DNA of 64,000 bases from Allium sativum (GCA_030737875.1 CM060922.1:300815456-300879455); one strand, 5' to 3'; positions 1 to 11,091 are shown, counted from the stretch's first letter. Notes: generated from the sequence alone by a model not told the origin. Numbers and translations: made by a program.

Positions 1-2565
1 ATCCATTCAAGTTTTTATGTTTAGGAAACCATTCCTCAAATTTTCATGTTAGTAGCGAATTTCAATCGAAGTAATACTAGTAGTTTTCATCTGCCAACAC
101 TGAAATATTGCAACTCTTATTGGTGAAATAAGATTTGAATATCAAACTTTCAATTGTTCAAGTATATTGCTTTTTAACAAAGCTAGCAAGTAATCCTCAA
201 ATATACATGAAATGTCAGACTCATACAGATATAAAATTTGAAATCCACGCAACACATATTGTGATTTGTAAGGGTAGCGTAACATCAATAACATATAAAT
301 TACATGTCATATGCATACTTTTCTAGAGATAAGATATTGTATAAGCTTTGTATGGAAATTAAGTAGTTATATGTTGTGATAATAGTTTAATATATGTTAT
401 TAAAATCCTTTTATTGGACCAAATTATCCACATTGGGTACAAACATGCATGCACACACATACATACTTATATACATCCATTGGTACATACATTTATGTGT
501 GATTTTGAATAACCGTATTTTTAACTTCATAAATAATATTTTCATACGATGATTTCTTTAATAGGGATATACATAAACATACATATATGGATAGATGCAT
601 ATGTAAGTATATTTATATGCATATATCTGTCTGTATGTATTGATATATGTGTATTTGTACATACGTGCATCAAAGGTAATTGATATTTGTTGTTATCATT
701 AAAAATGCTCAAAGAATAGATTTATGTCACATGAAATTAAGTCTTTTAATAGAAATCATTAATACAAAAATTCAACTATTGGTATATACTATGATTTAAA
801 TTATGAGTTAATTAAATATAATACAACGTGAAACACTCCAACAAATCTTCACCTTTGTTGACATCCCTTCGTACATATTCTGTTAAGCCAACTTCGGTGC
901 ATGAACCATTTCAAGACCTTCCCACAAGCAACATGATCTGTCTCCATTTAAAAATTGTCTTTATTCCTACACTGCTATCCACAACGATTTATATGAATTT
1001 CTTGCACATTTTTAGGTTTATCATAAACTCTAATGCCATGTCGAATTTCGGTATCCGTCTGCATATGTCTACATGGGAGCGAGACAAATTTTAGTGTGTA
1101 CAAACACACACACATAAACACAGAGGCCGCACTCTACTTCTCACCATTCTTTCCAACATGTGCATGTTACTTACAATTGGAACTGTCAATGAATACTTAA
1201 AAAATATTATATCCATATGCATCTATATCTGAAAAACGAAAAATATCCCAAACTAATATAATAGATATGCTAGTACTCACATCCAAAAATTATATATTCG
1301 ACCTTTATAAAGATATTATTGGAGATTATGCATATTTTATTACAAATGACTAACATATATTATTTTGTTATGCTAGTAATTCGAATTAGGCATATATAAA
1401 TGCTACTATCAAGAATGGCTCATTGTCATAATGCTTTTTATTTATTGTGTACGATAATGTTATCACGAAAAGAAAAAATTATGATGAATCAAAAATATTC
1501 ATTTTTTTACATTATTAACTAGGAAAGGAGGGGTCTACTTATGTGGTGCAATGAAAAATGTTGCTCGGGTCTGCTGACAGACAAAGATTTGATTCCTACG
1601 TCACATACACTTCTTACATAGCTCACACGGATTATATGTGTATTGAATTGAAGTTGATATGCACAACTAAATTCCCCCAGTAGTTTGCTGATTCGTCTAG
1701 TTTTCCTACTGTATATTCAAAAAAGAAAAGCGAGACGGGGATTACATGTACGAGATACCTTTATGTCCACAGATATAAACATTCTACTTTGAAAATGGTT
1801 TTGGATGAAGATATCTCTTTTTATATCCGAAAGAAACCATTTGATGTTGATGGGCATATTGTTATCTAAAAGTAATAATATTTTATCCAAAATAAGGGAA
1901 ACATGCAATGTTGATCTCTACTGAGATTTGGTTTGAAATTTATTTTGCATGAGTTGGCGGATCGAGGACTCCTCCTTTAAACTCCGATTCGTATTTTACA
2001 TAAAAATATATCTATTCAACGATCGAAAAAGATTCTAACTTGTTGAGGTAATCCAACGTCGTCACTTGTTTTTTGTAGTTAAAAAATATGATAGAAACCA
2101 TTCAACTTGACTACCCTTGCAGGAAGAAAATTTTACATAAAGTGCTCATCTGCACAAAAATTAGAGAAACAAACTTAAAAAAATTGATTTTGGTGTATTT
2201 TAGTTTGTAAGAGTTGCACTACTACCATAAAGTTTACTTAAAAGAAACTCTTATTTGAAATTGTGTTACAAAAAAAAGCTTGGTATTGAAAATAATTATA
2301 ATAATATAATCTGAGTATGTCATTGAAGCATAAAATTTTATCATCCAACCTCTCACAAACTTTTTAAATTAATAATAATAATTAACTTTATTCAAAGAAA
2401 TAAAACATAAGAATTTGACTGAAATTTCAATTTAATCAGTTACGGATTAACAAACCAAAGCTAAAACATAACATGTCACACGACATACATGCAAACAACG
2501 TTTACATGCAAACAATGTTTCATTTTCATCACTATGGAGTCATGGACAATTAGAGTACATGGTGC
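1..2565. other. AT-rich intergenic DNA, no gene recognised
   Basis: About 2.5 kb of AT-rich sequence with only short, low-complexity open frames that resemble no protein I recognise. It contains loose TA/CATA-type simple sequence around 440-670 and a short CA run near 1105-1120. I see no LTR boundary, terminal inverted repeat or RNA gene. It may include distal promoter sequence of the gene starting at 2684. Confidence 0.6.
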
Positions 2566-2595
2566 TGACGTAAGGCACGAATCTTTCTTATAAAA
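2566..2595 (+). promoter_or_regulatory. Core promoter of the 2684 gene: TGACGTAA box and TATAAAA
   Basis: A TATAAAA box lies at 2589-2595 and a TGACGTAA sequence, the core recognised by TGA-type bZIP factors, at 2566-2573. Plant transcription usually starts about 30 bp past the TATA box, so the start would fall near 2620-2630. That puts the upstream ATG at 2609 outside or at the edge of the transcript and favours the ATG at 2684 as the true start. Confidence 0.5.
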
Positions 2596-2683
2596 CCATG
2601 TATGCTAATTGCTAACTGACATCTCTTCCCACCTTCGTCTCCTGCCTCATCACTGTATAACCCTAGCTAATCAAAGTAAATCC

Positions 2684-3148
2684 ATGTTTTCTTCCTTTCA
2701 TAAAAGATCAAAGTCTGGCAAACCCATCACTCTTGCAATCGACTGCATGCTTTATAAGTGCATCTTTTGCAAGGAACGCCTCTTGAGCCTTCCGCTGTTG
2801 GACAATCATCTCAGGTTTCAGCTTTGCAAGGAGAATAAAAAGTGGATTGAATCAAACTCCTATCTTGCCCATCCTCCGGTCGTGGCCAATCCAACTCCAT
2901 TTCAAAAGAAATCAAATGATCGAGTTTTTAAGAAACCCAAAAAGCCTGTGAAAATTATTCTCTACAATGGAGAAACTCTCGCGGCAATGAGATTGGCGAA
3001 ATCAAGCTTGGCTGCTGTTAATGGTTTTGCTGGAAATCAGGCAGGCCGCCCCAAACCTCCGCAGGTTGTGGGTGGAAACATTTCGGATAACATAGTGACT
3101 AATGGAAAAGGAATGAAAAGAAAGGGCTTTCTTTTGGATTTTGAATGA
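2684..3148 (+). CDS. Small unknown plant protein with a C2HC zinc-finger-like motif
   Basis: I do not recognise this gene. The frame is open from 2609, but the ATG at 2684 is preferred because the TATA box at 2589-2595 places transcription start after 2609; this gives 154 residues. Residues about 25-47 read Cys-x2-Cys-x12-His-x5-Cys, with YKCIFC at its start, which resembles a degenerate plant C2H2/C2HC zinc finger (the usual QALGGH block is replaced by PLLDNH). The rest is basic and lysine-rich (KKPKKPVK), ends in GFLLDFE, and has no signal peptide or membrane segment. A nuclear or nucleic-acid-binding role is possible but is inference only. The frame is uninterrupted with no obvious intron. 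A copia element lies 63 bp past the stop, probably inside the 3' UTR, in the opposite orientation. The gene could be real, or a chance ORF with a good promoter. Confidence 0.5.
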   Translation: MFSSFHKRSKSGKPITLAIDCMLYKCIFCKERLLSLPLLDNHLRFQLCKENKKWIESNSYLAHPPVVANPTPFQKKSNDRVFKKPKKPVKIILYNGETLAAMRLAKSSLAAVNGFAGNQAGRPKPPQVVGGNISDNIVTNGKGMKRKGFLLDFE

Positions 3149-3216
3149 GCCCTCCATCTAGCATGATCATGCATCTCAGTGTTATATTTGTTTTGAATCT
3201 GTTCCAGATTGCATAT

Positions 3217-3404
3217 TATTGGAAATCAGATTTGAGAATGAAATTGTATTGATAAAACTGAATGAATCATTACGTTGTACATTGCTGGCCTTATATAATG
3301 TTGCCAACGTTTGATAAAACAAATAGAGGATGGGCTTCAGCCCAGCCCAATGTACATACATAATACAATATATGCGGGTATTACTCAGACCAATGGTCTT
3401 ATTA
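3217..3404 (-). repeat. 3' LTR of the copia element
   Basis: Direct repeat of 8182-8369, 188 bp, identical except for one A/G difference near the right end (3392 versus 8357). The ends are TATTGG and TTATTA rather than canonical TG/CA, fixed by the flanking CATAT target duplication. Confidence 0.95.
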
Positions 3405-3416
3405 CCCACCCTCAAA
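3405..3416 (-). promoter_or_regulatory. Polypurine tract of the copia element
   Basis: On the minus strand this reads TTTGAGGGTGGG and lies directly against the 3' LTR, where the plus-strand DNA primer is expected. The pol stop codon (3418-3420) is only one base away, so coding sequence runs right up to the tract. Confidence 0.85.
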
Positions 3417-3417
3417 T

Positions 3418-6400
3418 TTATCTAGGGTTTTCCCTTCTCGTTCTTCCGCCGCCATCTTCTTCTACTTTCATTTCCTCTCTAAATTTCACGAAGTTTCTCG
3501 ACGATAGGGGCTTCGTGAGTGCATCTGCTCTTTGATATTGAGCAGGAACATGATTTACATCCAATTTTCCAGAGGTGGTTTGTTCTCGTACAAAATACAA
3601 ATCGATTTCAATATGTTTTGTACGAGAATGTTGAATCGGGTTGGCTGAAAGAGATACTGTGCTCAGATTATCACACCACACTACTGGTTTCTTATCAGGA
3701 AGAAACCCTAGTTCTTTGAGGAGCGAATTCACCCACATCACTTCAGCTGTGGTGCTTGCCAGTGATCGATACTCTGCTTCGGTGCTTGATCGTGAAATTG
3801 TTGATTGCTTCTTCGAGCACCAAGAGATTGGGTTGCATCCCATGAACACGCAATATCCTGAAGTCGATCGTCGATCATCTGGGTCTGATGCCCAGTCTGA
3901 ATCACTGTAAGCTTGTATATGTAAGTTTTTGCTGGTCTTTAACTTGATGCCATAATTAATCGTTCCACTTAGATAGCGTAGGATCCTTTTCACTGCTGTC
4001 CAGTGTTTATCGAGTGGTGATTGCATAAATTGACACACTTTATTCACGCTATAACTGATGTCTGGTCTTGTAACAGTTAAGTATTGCAAAGCACCCACTA
4101 TACTCCTGTATTCTTTTACATTCTGAATGGCTTCACCTTCATGCTTAGATAGTTTTAGATTGCTTGTCATGGGCGTTGGCATTGGTTTAGCTTTATCCAT
4201 TTTGGCTCGAACAAGTAATTCTGTGATATATTTGCTTTGTGACAGCATAATTTCATCCTTGGAGTTTTGACTAACCTGAATTCCTAGGAAGTAATTCAAA
4301 CTTCCCAAGTCTTTGATAGAAAATGTTTGATCTAAGTATCGAACTATCTTGTCAACTTCTGCTTGGTTGCTTCCAGTGATTAAAACGTCGTCAACATACA
4401 CAAGTATGAATGTGACATCCTTTCCTTTTCTTTTAATATGCAGAGAGTTGTCTGATCTAGCTGTATTGAAACCCAGACTCATGAATGTGTCTTTAAGTTT
4501 ATCATACCATACTCTAGATGCTTGTCTCAGTCCATAAATTGCCTTGTTCAGTTTACATACATAATTCATGCTATGATTTGTCTTGTACCCCTCTGGTTGC
4601 TCTATATATACATCCTCCTTTAGTTCTCCATTTAGAAATGCGTTGCAAACATCCAGTTGTCTAATGCACCACTTATTATACAATGCAATGCAGATAATTA
4701 TTCTTATGGTAGTATGTTTGACCACTGGGGAGAAAGTCTCTTTAAAATCAAACCCATATTCTTGTGTATATCCCTTGGCCACTAGTCTTGCCTTGTATTT
4801 CTGTATGCTACCATCAGCTGCCCTTTTTAGTCTGTAGGTCCACTTACACCCTATGATATTTTTATGTTTTGGTGCAGTTACTAAACTCCATGTCTCATTT
4901 TTCATTAGAGCAGCAAATTCTTCATCCATGGCACATTTCCATTTATCACATTTCACAGCCTCATGATAGTTCATTGGTTCTCTGTCTTCTATGGCTGTAG
5001 TGTATACTTTAGGCTTGAATATACCATGCTTAGCTCTTGTCATCATATGATGTCTATTCTGATCATGTGGTTCATCATCACTGCTAGTGTTTATTGTAGT
5101 GTTGCCGTTCCCACCTCCTGAATCTGTGTCAATAGCTTCATTTTCACCAATATTATGGTCATTGTCATCTTCACCAATGATAGAATTACCAGGACTATAA
5201 CTGGATCTTGTACTGGGCACACTCTCCCTATCCTTTTCTTCATTATGCATCTGCTGTTCATAGTTATTCACCATGTCTTGTATCAATTCTGGTGGTGCTA
5301 ATGTACACCTCTCAGTGCTAATAATTTTCTTGGTAGTTCTAATACCCTTTTCTGCAAATGGAAACACATGTTCATCAAACACAACATGTCTTGAAATGTA
5401 TAACCTCCCACTGTTGTCCAAGCACTTGTACCCTTTTTGGTTCTCTGTGTAACCAAGAAAGGTGCATGGGCTTGATCTTAAGCTTATTTTATGCTTGTTA
5501 TAGGGTCTAAGATGGGGAAAACATAGGCAACCAAAAGTTTTCAATTCAGAATAATCAGGTTTCACATTGTGCATCATTTCATATGGACATTTATATTCTA
5601 AAACTTTAGTGGGCATCCTATTTATTAAATACACTGTTGTCACAAAGGCCTCTGGCCAAAATTTTAAAGGCATTGAGGATTGTGATATCAATGTAAGCCC
5701 AGTCTCTACTATGTGCCTATGTTTTCTCTCAACTAGCCCATTCTGTTCTGAAGTATGTGGGCAGGTTATTCTATGCAGTATGCCTTTACTATCAAAGAAT
5801 TTCTTTAAAGACTTGAATTCACCACCTCCATCAGTTTGCATGATTTTGACATTGCAGTTTGTTTGATTTTCAACTAAGGTCACAAACTGTTTTGTCACAT
5901 TACATGCATCTGATTTATTTTTAAGTAGATAAATCCAAGTATATCTAGTGAATGCATCAACAAATGAAAGATAATACCTGTATCCATGATTTGTTGTTAC
6001 TGGAGAGGGACCCCATAAGTCTGCAGCAACAAGTTCAAGTGGCTTGCTGTACTTTGTATCAGATTCAGTGAATGGGAGTCTATGACTCTTGCCAATTTGG
6101 CAGTGTTTACACATATAATGATCAGGTATATCATTGCATTTGATTTTATTTTCATTCAGAATATGCTTCATAATTTTAATATTGGGATGTCCTAATTTGC
6201 AGTGCCATTCATTAAAAGTTTTGTACATATTCTTGTCATCAGTAATAGTTTCAACATGATTATCAACAGATCTAACATGATTATCAGTAATAGATTCAAC
6301 ATTATAGCAATGATTTCCATTGTCGCTGGCATGTCTGCACTTCATATTCTTGAACTTGTACAGCCCTTTATCCAAACTACCCTGTAGTAATATGTTTTTA

Positions 6401-6678
6401 CTTAGTAAATCCCTAACAAGGCAGTAATTTGGGTGAAACTCAAAGTACACCTGGTTGTCATTAGCAAATTGTGACACACTAATCAAGTTTTTCTTAATCT
6501 TGGGGACCCTAAGTAAATTATTTAAATAGAGTTCCCTCTTTCCACTTATGGATCCACAACCAATGTGTGATATACTAATAGTTTCACCATTTCCTAAAGA
6601 AACTGAACACATACCTGAATAGCTTTTATTCCCCAGATTCAGGTTCTGTAGGCTATTTGTAACATGATTAGTTGCTCC
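3418..6678 (-). CDS. pol: Copia Pol: protease remainder, integrase, reverse transcriptase, RNase H
   Basis: The frame is open from 6678, immediately after the stop that ends Gag, down to 3418. It has no start of its own; the first ATG (6612) gives 1064 residues. Counting from that Met: a GAG-pre-integrase HHCC finger at about 137-171; an integrase core with D198, D261 and E295 (AADLWG, TDGGG, NGLVERKHR); copia reverse transcriptase from about 555, with YVDD at 739-742; and RNase H with D903, E945 and D981 (YSDSDWA, STEAEYR, WCDN). The protein copies element RNA into DNA and inserts it. Length, domain order and catalytic residues are all normal. Expression as a Gag-Pol fusion would need readthrough of the stop at 6679-6681. 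Shadow frames on the other strand are not genes. Confidence 0.92.
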   Translation of the reverse strand, partial: GATNHVTNSLQNLNLGNKSYSGMCSVSLGNGETISISHIGCGSISGKRELYLNNLLRVPKIKKNLISVSQFANDNQVYFEFHPNYCLVRDLLSKNILLQGSLDKGLYKFKNMKCRHASDNGNHCYNVESITDNHVRSVDNHVETITDDKNMYKTFNEWHCKLGHPNIKIMKHILNENKIKCNDIPDHYMCKHCQIGKSHRLPFTESDTKYSKPLELVAADLWGPSPVTTNHGYRYYLSFVDAFTRYTWIYLLKNKSDACNVTKQFVTLVENQTNCNVKIMQTDGGGEFKSLKKFFDSKGILHRITCPHTSEQNGLVERKHRHIVETGLTLISQSSMPLKFWPEAFVTTVYLINRMPTKVLEYKCPYEMMHNVKPDYSELKTFGCLCFPHLRPYNKHKISLRSSPCTFLGYTENQKGYKCLDNSGRLYISRHVVFDEHVFPFAEKGIRTTKKIISTERCTLAPPELIQDMVNNYEQQMHNEEKDRESVPSTRSSYSPGNSIIGEDDNDHNIGENEAIDTDSGGGNGNTTINTSSDDEPHDQNRHHMMTRAKHGIFKPKVYTTAIEDREPMNYHEAVKCDKWKCAMDEEFAALMKNETWSLVTAPKHKNIIGCKWTYRLKRAADGSIQKYKARLVAKGYTQEYGFDFKETFSPVVKHTTIRIIICIALYNKWCIRQLDVCNAFLNGELKEDVYIEQPEGYKTNHSMNYVCKLNKAIYGLRQASRVWYDKLKDTFMSLGFNTARSDNSLHIKRKGKDVTFILVYVDDVLITGSNQAEVDKIVRYLDQTFSIKDLGSLNYFLGIQVSQNSKDEIMLSQSKYITELLVRAKMDKAKPMPTPMTSNLKLSKHEGEAIQNVKEYRSIVGALQYLTVTRPDISYSVNKVCQFMQSPLDKHWTAVKRILRYLSGTINYGIKLKTSKNLHIQAYSDSDWASDPDDRRSTSGYCVFMGCNPISWCSKKQSTISRSSTEAEYRSLASTTAEVMWVNSLLKELGFLPDKKPVVWCDNLSTVSLSANPIQHSRTKHIEIDLYFVREQTTSGKLDVNHVPAQYQRADALTKPLSSRNFVKFREEMKVEEDGGGRTRRENPR

Positions 6679-7779
6679 TTAGTCTGGATACCAATCATCA
6701 AGGTTCATTTCATCTGATTTCCCAGAATCATCATTATTTGTTCCTTGTGTCTGCATTCTTGAACCTTCAGCATTTGTTCTTTGCTGTCCCATTTGAGTCA
6801 CATTGACATTAGGTCCTCTCTGATTTTGTTGATTGACATTATACTCTGTGTTAAATCTGAAATAGCATTTGTTTGCTGTATGCCCAAATTTCTCACATAT
6901 TTGGCATTTTGGTCTACTGTTATTATTGAATCTGCCTCCTCTACCTCTTCCTCTTTGATTGGTGCCTCCTCTGTAAAACTGATTTTCTTGCTTGTTGTTT
7001 TGACCAGCAATTCCCTTTTGCTGACCTTTATTTCTGGTTGTGGAGGCATAGTTGACAGAGAATTCTGATTGAGATAATTTCTTCTGTTCAACTCTTCCTT
7101 CATGTGCAAGAAGTGATGAATATACGTATTGCAGATCAGGTACAGTCTTTTGAGAAGCAATGAACGTAACTATAGACTCATACTCCTCATCCAATCCCCC
7201 AGTAATGTAAAGAACTTGTTCACTCTCACTGATCATGTGTCCAGTTGAGTTCAGTTTGTCACACAGAGTCTTTACTTTAGTCAAGTATTCATTCATGGAC
7301 ATCTCGTCTTTTCTTATACATTGTAACTGTCTTCTGTATAGCATAGATCTGGCTGCAGATTGAGCACTGAAAGTTTGCTCAACTGAAGTCCAGATAGCAT
7401 ATGATGTATTGCATCCAATTATACGTGGTAATATGCTGGCACTTATTGATGAAATTAGCCATGATACAAGCAGATTGTCTTGTTTTTGAAAGTTTAAGTA
7501 TTCTTGGTTACTAATAAGATTACCATCTTTGTCATGAACCATAACAGGTGGAATTTGCACTGTTCCCTTGATGAAATCAAGAAGTCCATATCCCTTCAAT
7601 GCCGCTTCCACTTGAAACTTCCAAAGCATGTAATTATCCTCGTCTAAAGGGATGGTAATTATGTGGGTTTTGGGCTTTATCAACTGGAAGCTTGGTGATG
7701 GAGGAATTGTTGGTGGAGTGGTGCCTGAATTGGCTGAACTGAGTGCCTGACCTGACGATCCAGCCATGTGGGGGTTCAA
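6679..7779 (-). CDS. gag: Copia Gag with CCHC zinc knuckle, ended by a stop inside the protease motif
   Basis: 366 residues. Residues about 30-230 match the copia-type Gag (UBN2-like) region, with the typical LDEDNYMLWK and QVEAALKGYGLLDF segments. A CCHC knuckle, CX2CX4HX4C, lies at 292-305 (CQICEKFGHTANKC), preceded by a basic Arg/Gly-rich stretch (RGRGRGGRF) for RNA binding. A Met at residue 5 is an equally good start. The frame stops with TAA at 6679-6681 directly after WYPD, where copia proteins normally continue into the D-S-G-A protease site; the frame then stays open through pol. The stop is either a single inactivating mutation or a suppressible codon. Confidence 0.92.
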   Translation of the reverse strand: MNPHMAGSSGQALSSANSGTTPPTIPPSPSFQLIKPKTHIITIPLDEDNYMLWKFQVEAALKGYGLLDFIKGTVQIPPVMVHDKDGNLISNQEYLNFQKQDNLLVSWLISSISASILPRIIGCNTSYAIWTSVEQTFSAQSAARSMLYRRQLQCIRKDEMSMNEYLTKVKTLCDKLNSTGHMISESEQVLYITGGLDEEYESIVTFIASQKTVPDLQYVYSSLLAHEGRVEQKKLSQSEFSVNYASTTRNKGQQKGIAGQNNKQENQFYRGGTNQRGRGRGGRFNNNSRPKCQICEKFGHTANKCYFRFNTEYNVNQQNQRGPNVNVTQMGQQRTNAEGSRMQTQGTNNDDSGKSDEMNLDDWYPD

Positions 7780-8169
7780 GAAAAGCTTTCTTGGATGATA
7801 GATGATGATACTTGGACGGTAGAATCACTGTTAAGTGATTTTGCAACCAATGCAAGGGTAAATGAGGGCAATAGTTTCAAAAAACGAGCAACTTGGATGG
7901 CAAGATCGTCAGAAATGATGATCTCTGCAACCAGTCTCGTGCCAGAGGAGGACTGCAAAGTCTGATGGCTGAAACTGCAGCCAAGAACGTGGAAGATGAT
8001 GAAATCACTCTGATTCTACCTCTTGGCGAGGCAGTTCTGATCTCCAATGATGAAATATGACTGAGGAGACTCACTTTCTTTCTGTTTTGATGATTTTCTT
8101 TCAGTTTTATTGAATTTTGACTTGCAAATTTCTGAATCTGACCCTTTTGTTATGCCGCAAGGCTTTGTC

Positions 8170-8181
8170 GCTCCGATACCA
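8170..8181 (-). promoter_or_regulatory. Primer-binding site, initiator tRNA-Met type (copia)
   Basis: The minus strand reads TGGTATCGGAGC directly after the 5' LTR. It differs by one base from TGGTATCAGAGC, the common plant PBS complementary to the 3' end of initiator tRNA-Met. Confidence 0.85.
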
Positions 8182-8369
8182 TATTGGAAATCAGATTTGA
8201 GAATGAAATTGTATTGATAAAACTGAATGAATCATTACGTTGTACATTGCTGGCCTTATATAATGTTGCCAACGTTTGATAAAACAAATAGAGGATGGGC
8301 TTCAGCCCAGCCCAATGTACATACATAATACAATATATGCGGGTATTACTCAGACCGATGGTCTTATTA
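8182..8369 (-). repeat. 5' LTR of the copia element
   Basis: 188-bp partner of 3217-3404. It is followed by the second CATAT target-site copy at 8370-8374. Promoter activity would be expected here, but I do not assign a TATA box. Confidence 0.95.
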
Positions 8370-8374
8370 CATAT

Positions 8375-9699
8375 GCCCTTTGGTAATTTACTCTTTTATC
8401 AGTCTGTATATGTAACTCTTATATGTTGAAGTTGAACAAAACTGTGTGATGTTAATGACAAAACTTTTAAATCAACTTTGTCCTTGTAGCTTCTGATTTT
8501 GTTACTTTTAGATTCACTATTTTCTGATTAATCCCTTCGTCCAAAGTATTTTGATTAAAATTTACACGTTCACAATGGCGAAAAAGTTAATGATTAGGGT
8601 TTTAGATAATTTACACAAGGAAAACACAATGCAGGTTCAAAATCCTTCAGATCAAACCACACAATTAATTAGCAAGACGTACAATTAATTAGTATACTTG
8701 CTGTTTCAAGTATTGCCAATAACCATGCAAGCAATAGAATATATTCCCAAAGATTAACTTTACAGTGTTATTATGTATTCTGACCAATGGAAAAACAAAA
8801 TCAAAAAGTTTGTACGCAACAAATATATATACGTGTTACAGTTTTATAAAAGACTTGCTGTGTATGTATGTTACTATGATACCTCTAGGCACACCGCTAG
8901 AACATGCACCCATAGGGCCATAGCTAAATGTGAAGGCCAACGTCCACTGTGATGACTCTTCGGTTAAGAAGTGACGTTAATATGAGCATTTACAGTGATT
9001 GATTCAGGTTATGAAGGCAGATGCATGCATCTCTTATTCCATCTATGGTCGATCGTTAATTTTAGGGAAAGTCTTATGAATACAAAATGTTGACACAAAA
9101 TTAAACACAGAAAATTAAAGTGTCGATCATAGATATGTTGACACAAAATTAAACACAGAAAATTAAAGTGTCGATCATAATTATATACACAAAATCAAAG
9201 TGTAACATAGAACATAGACACAAAATGTTGACACAAAGTTTATATGGACATAAAATTTTGATTAAATATTAACATTCAAATTAAAGTGTAATATATGCAA
9301 TCAATTAATAAAGACAATTAGTTTGTAACTTATGCAATCTGTCAATGGGAGTAGTTAAATTGTAACGTATGCAATTAATCACTTTGAATAATCAATATGT
9401 AATGTATTCAGTTAATAAATAGAGTAATCTAATCAATTGTTAGTATTAAAAAAATTTCAAACTGAAAGATATTTGCACAATCGAGAACTAGTCAGCAGAA
9501 CTTGAAAATAAGGGAAGTTTATTATTACAATGTATAGGAATTGAAAATGAATTAATTAAAATAATTTACGCGTACATATGTTTACAATTAAAATTCAAAT
9601 TTGAAAGGTGAATAAATGATAATAAATTTAGGGGGATGAGCGATGGAAGAAAATTATAAAGAGAAGGGCTATAAGGATAATAAATTAATTATGAAATTA
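8375..9699. other. Flanking DNA resumed after the copia insertion; probable continuation of a 3' UTR, then intergenic
   Basis: Sequence after the second CATAT joins what stood at 3211 before insertion, so the first few hundred bases may be the displaced 3' UTR and terminator of the 2684 gene. The rest is AT-rich with no coding signal. It holds one short tandem duplication, listed separately. Confidence 0.5.
9087..9179. repeat. 48-bp tandem duplication
   Basis: Two adjacent near-identical units start at 9087 and 9135, each opening with ATGTTGACAC and ending around CGATCAT. Further degraded pieces (ACACAAAAT..., TGTTGACACAAAG) continue to about 9260. Confidence 0.85.
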
Positions 9700-9916
<217 letters not shown>

Positions 9917-11091
9917 ATGGAAATATAAACGCACATGACAACTACCGTGACGGTCGATTGCCGTATTATAGGGCCGAAATAGCATTTTCAAGGGTGTGTT
10001 GAACATCGTCTACCCGTGGTTTTGATTAGATAGTATTTCATCTGATGGTTAGCGCTGATTTGAACCTCTGTAAATCAATGTGTAGGGCTTCACTTTAAAC
10101 TCATTATTTTTCTGATGAGTTACAAAGTTACACCTTCTTTCTTTCCACCTCAAAAATTCTAAAAGTAACAATTCATATCTAAGATTCTCAGATTCAAATT
10201 GGAGGAGAATAGAATGAAAGATTAGAAAATACGCCTAAACCAAAAATCTACACCAAAAAAGTACACCTTCAAATCCAGTTTCAATTTGTTAATCTAGATC
10301 TAAATCTCTTCTCTTTTTTATCCAATCTAATAGATATGTATGAGTACCATTTGTAAATTCAAATAGAGGATTACAAGGGGAAGAATATCGATAATAGGAA
10401 AAGGCCTGGAATGAAGTTGGAGATTTGAAAAGCTAGCAAGGTGACTAGATACATTATGTGTTTTTGTATGATAGTATAACTATACCATTGTGAACCTAGT
10501 TCACTTTACATGTCTAAGGATTGCAATTTTATTTTGAGAATATTGTAAATGAAATGCATAACCTATTATAGAATTGCAATTATGAAAATGAAGCCTATGG
10601 ATTAAATGTACGAACACTTACATTGTTTATTATGCTTAAAGTGTTCAATTTTGAATTTAAAAATCTGGGGAAAATACAATTAACCCTGAATTGAACTGAC
10701 CGGGAATATATTGTTTAACTTAAGTTGGGATAAATAAATAAAAATAATATTCTTAAAAACAAAAACATGAAATTAACTAAATTTCATCTTTTGGGATTTA
10801 GTCAATATTTTAGTTTATATGAAAGAAGGTTGAAACAAGTAAATTTTTATACTTTATTAATGTTAAATCATCATGTTATATGTGCAATTATATATTGCAC
10901 AAAGTAAAGAGAAATACATAATAAAGTTAATAACTGCATCTTGTACCATCTATTTCAATAAATAAAAACGAGAATTTCTTTAATTTCAAACATTGCACAA
11001 TGATCCTCTTTTTGGGTAAAATATGAAAATAGACTATGCATTTAAAGGTAAAAACCAAATTTTAATGTATTAAAATATGATAGACCCTATA
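9917..11091. other. AT-rich intergenic DNA
   Basis: No coding frame, repeat boundary or RNA gene recognised in these 1.2 kb. Confidence 0.55.

Larger units (their letters stand above)
3217..8369 (-). mobile_element. Full-length young Ty1/copia retrotransposon, Ale/Retrofit-like
   Basis: A complete LTR retrotransposon of 5153 bp read on the minus strand. It has two 188-bp LTRs (3217-3404 and 8182-8369) with a single mismatch, a perfect 5-bp target duplication CATAT (3212-3216 and 8370-8374), a primer-binding site abutting the 5' LTR and a polypurine tract abutting the 3' LTR. Gag and pol share one reading frame, in the copia order gag-PR-INT-RT-RNase H, broken by one stop codon in the protease. 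The leader 7780-8169 is non-coding. Near-identical LTRs mean a very recent insertion. Short LTRs and the RNase H tail resemble the Ale/Retrofit lineage, judged from motif memory. Confidence 0.95.

Noticed and set aside
828..1094. 88-codon open frame in the left intergenic DNA
   Set aside because: No domain, no promoter signal nearby, and AT-rich composition like its surroundings.
3311..5866. Plus-strand open frames within the copia element
   Set aside because: Shadows of the pol frame on the minus strand; no independent motif.
8170..8181. tRNA-like 3'-end sequences near LTRs (also 22539, 45404, 49707, 61296)
   Set aside because: These are primer-binding sites complementary to tRNA ends; no tRNA gene structure surrounds them.
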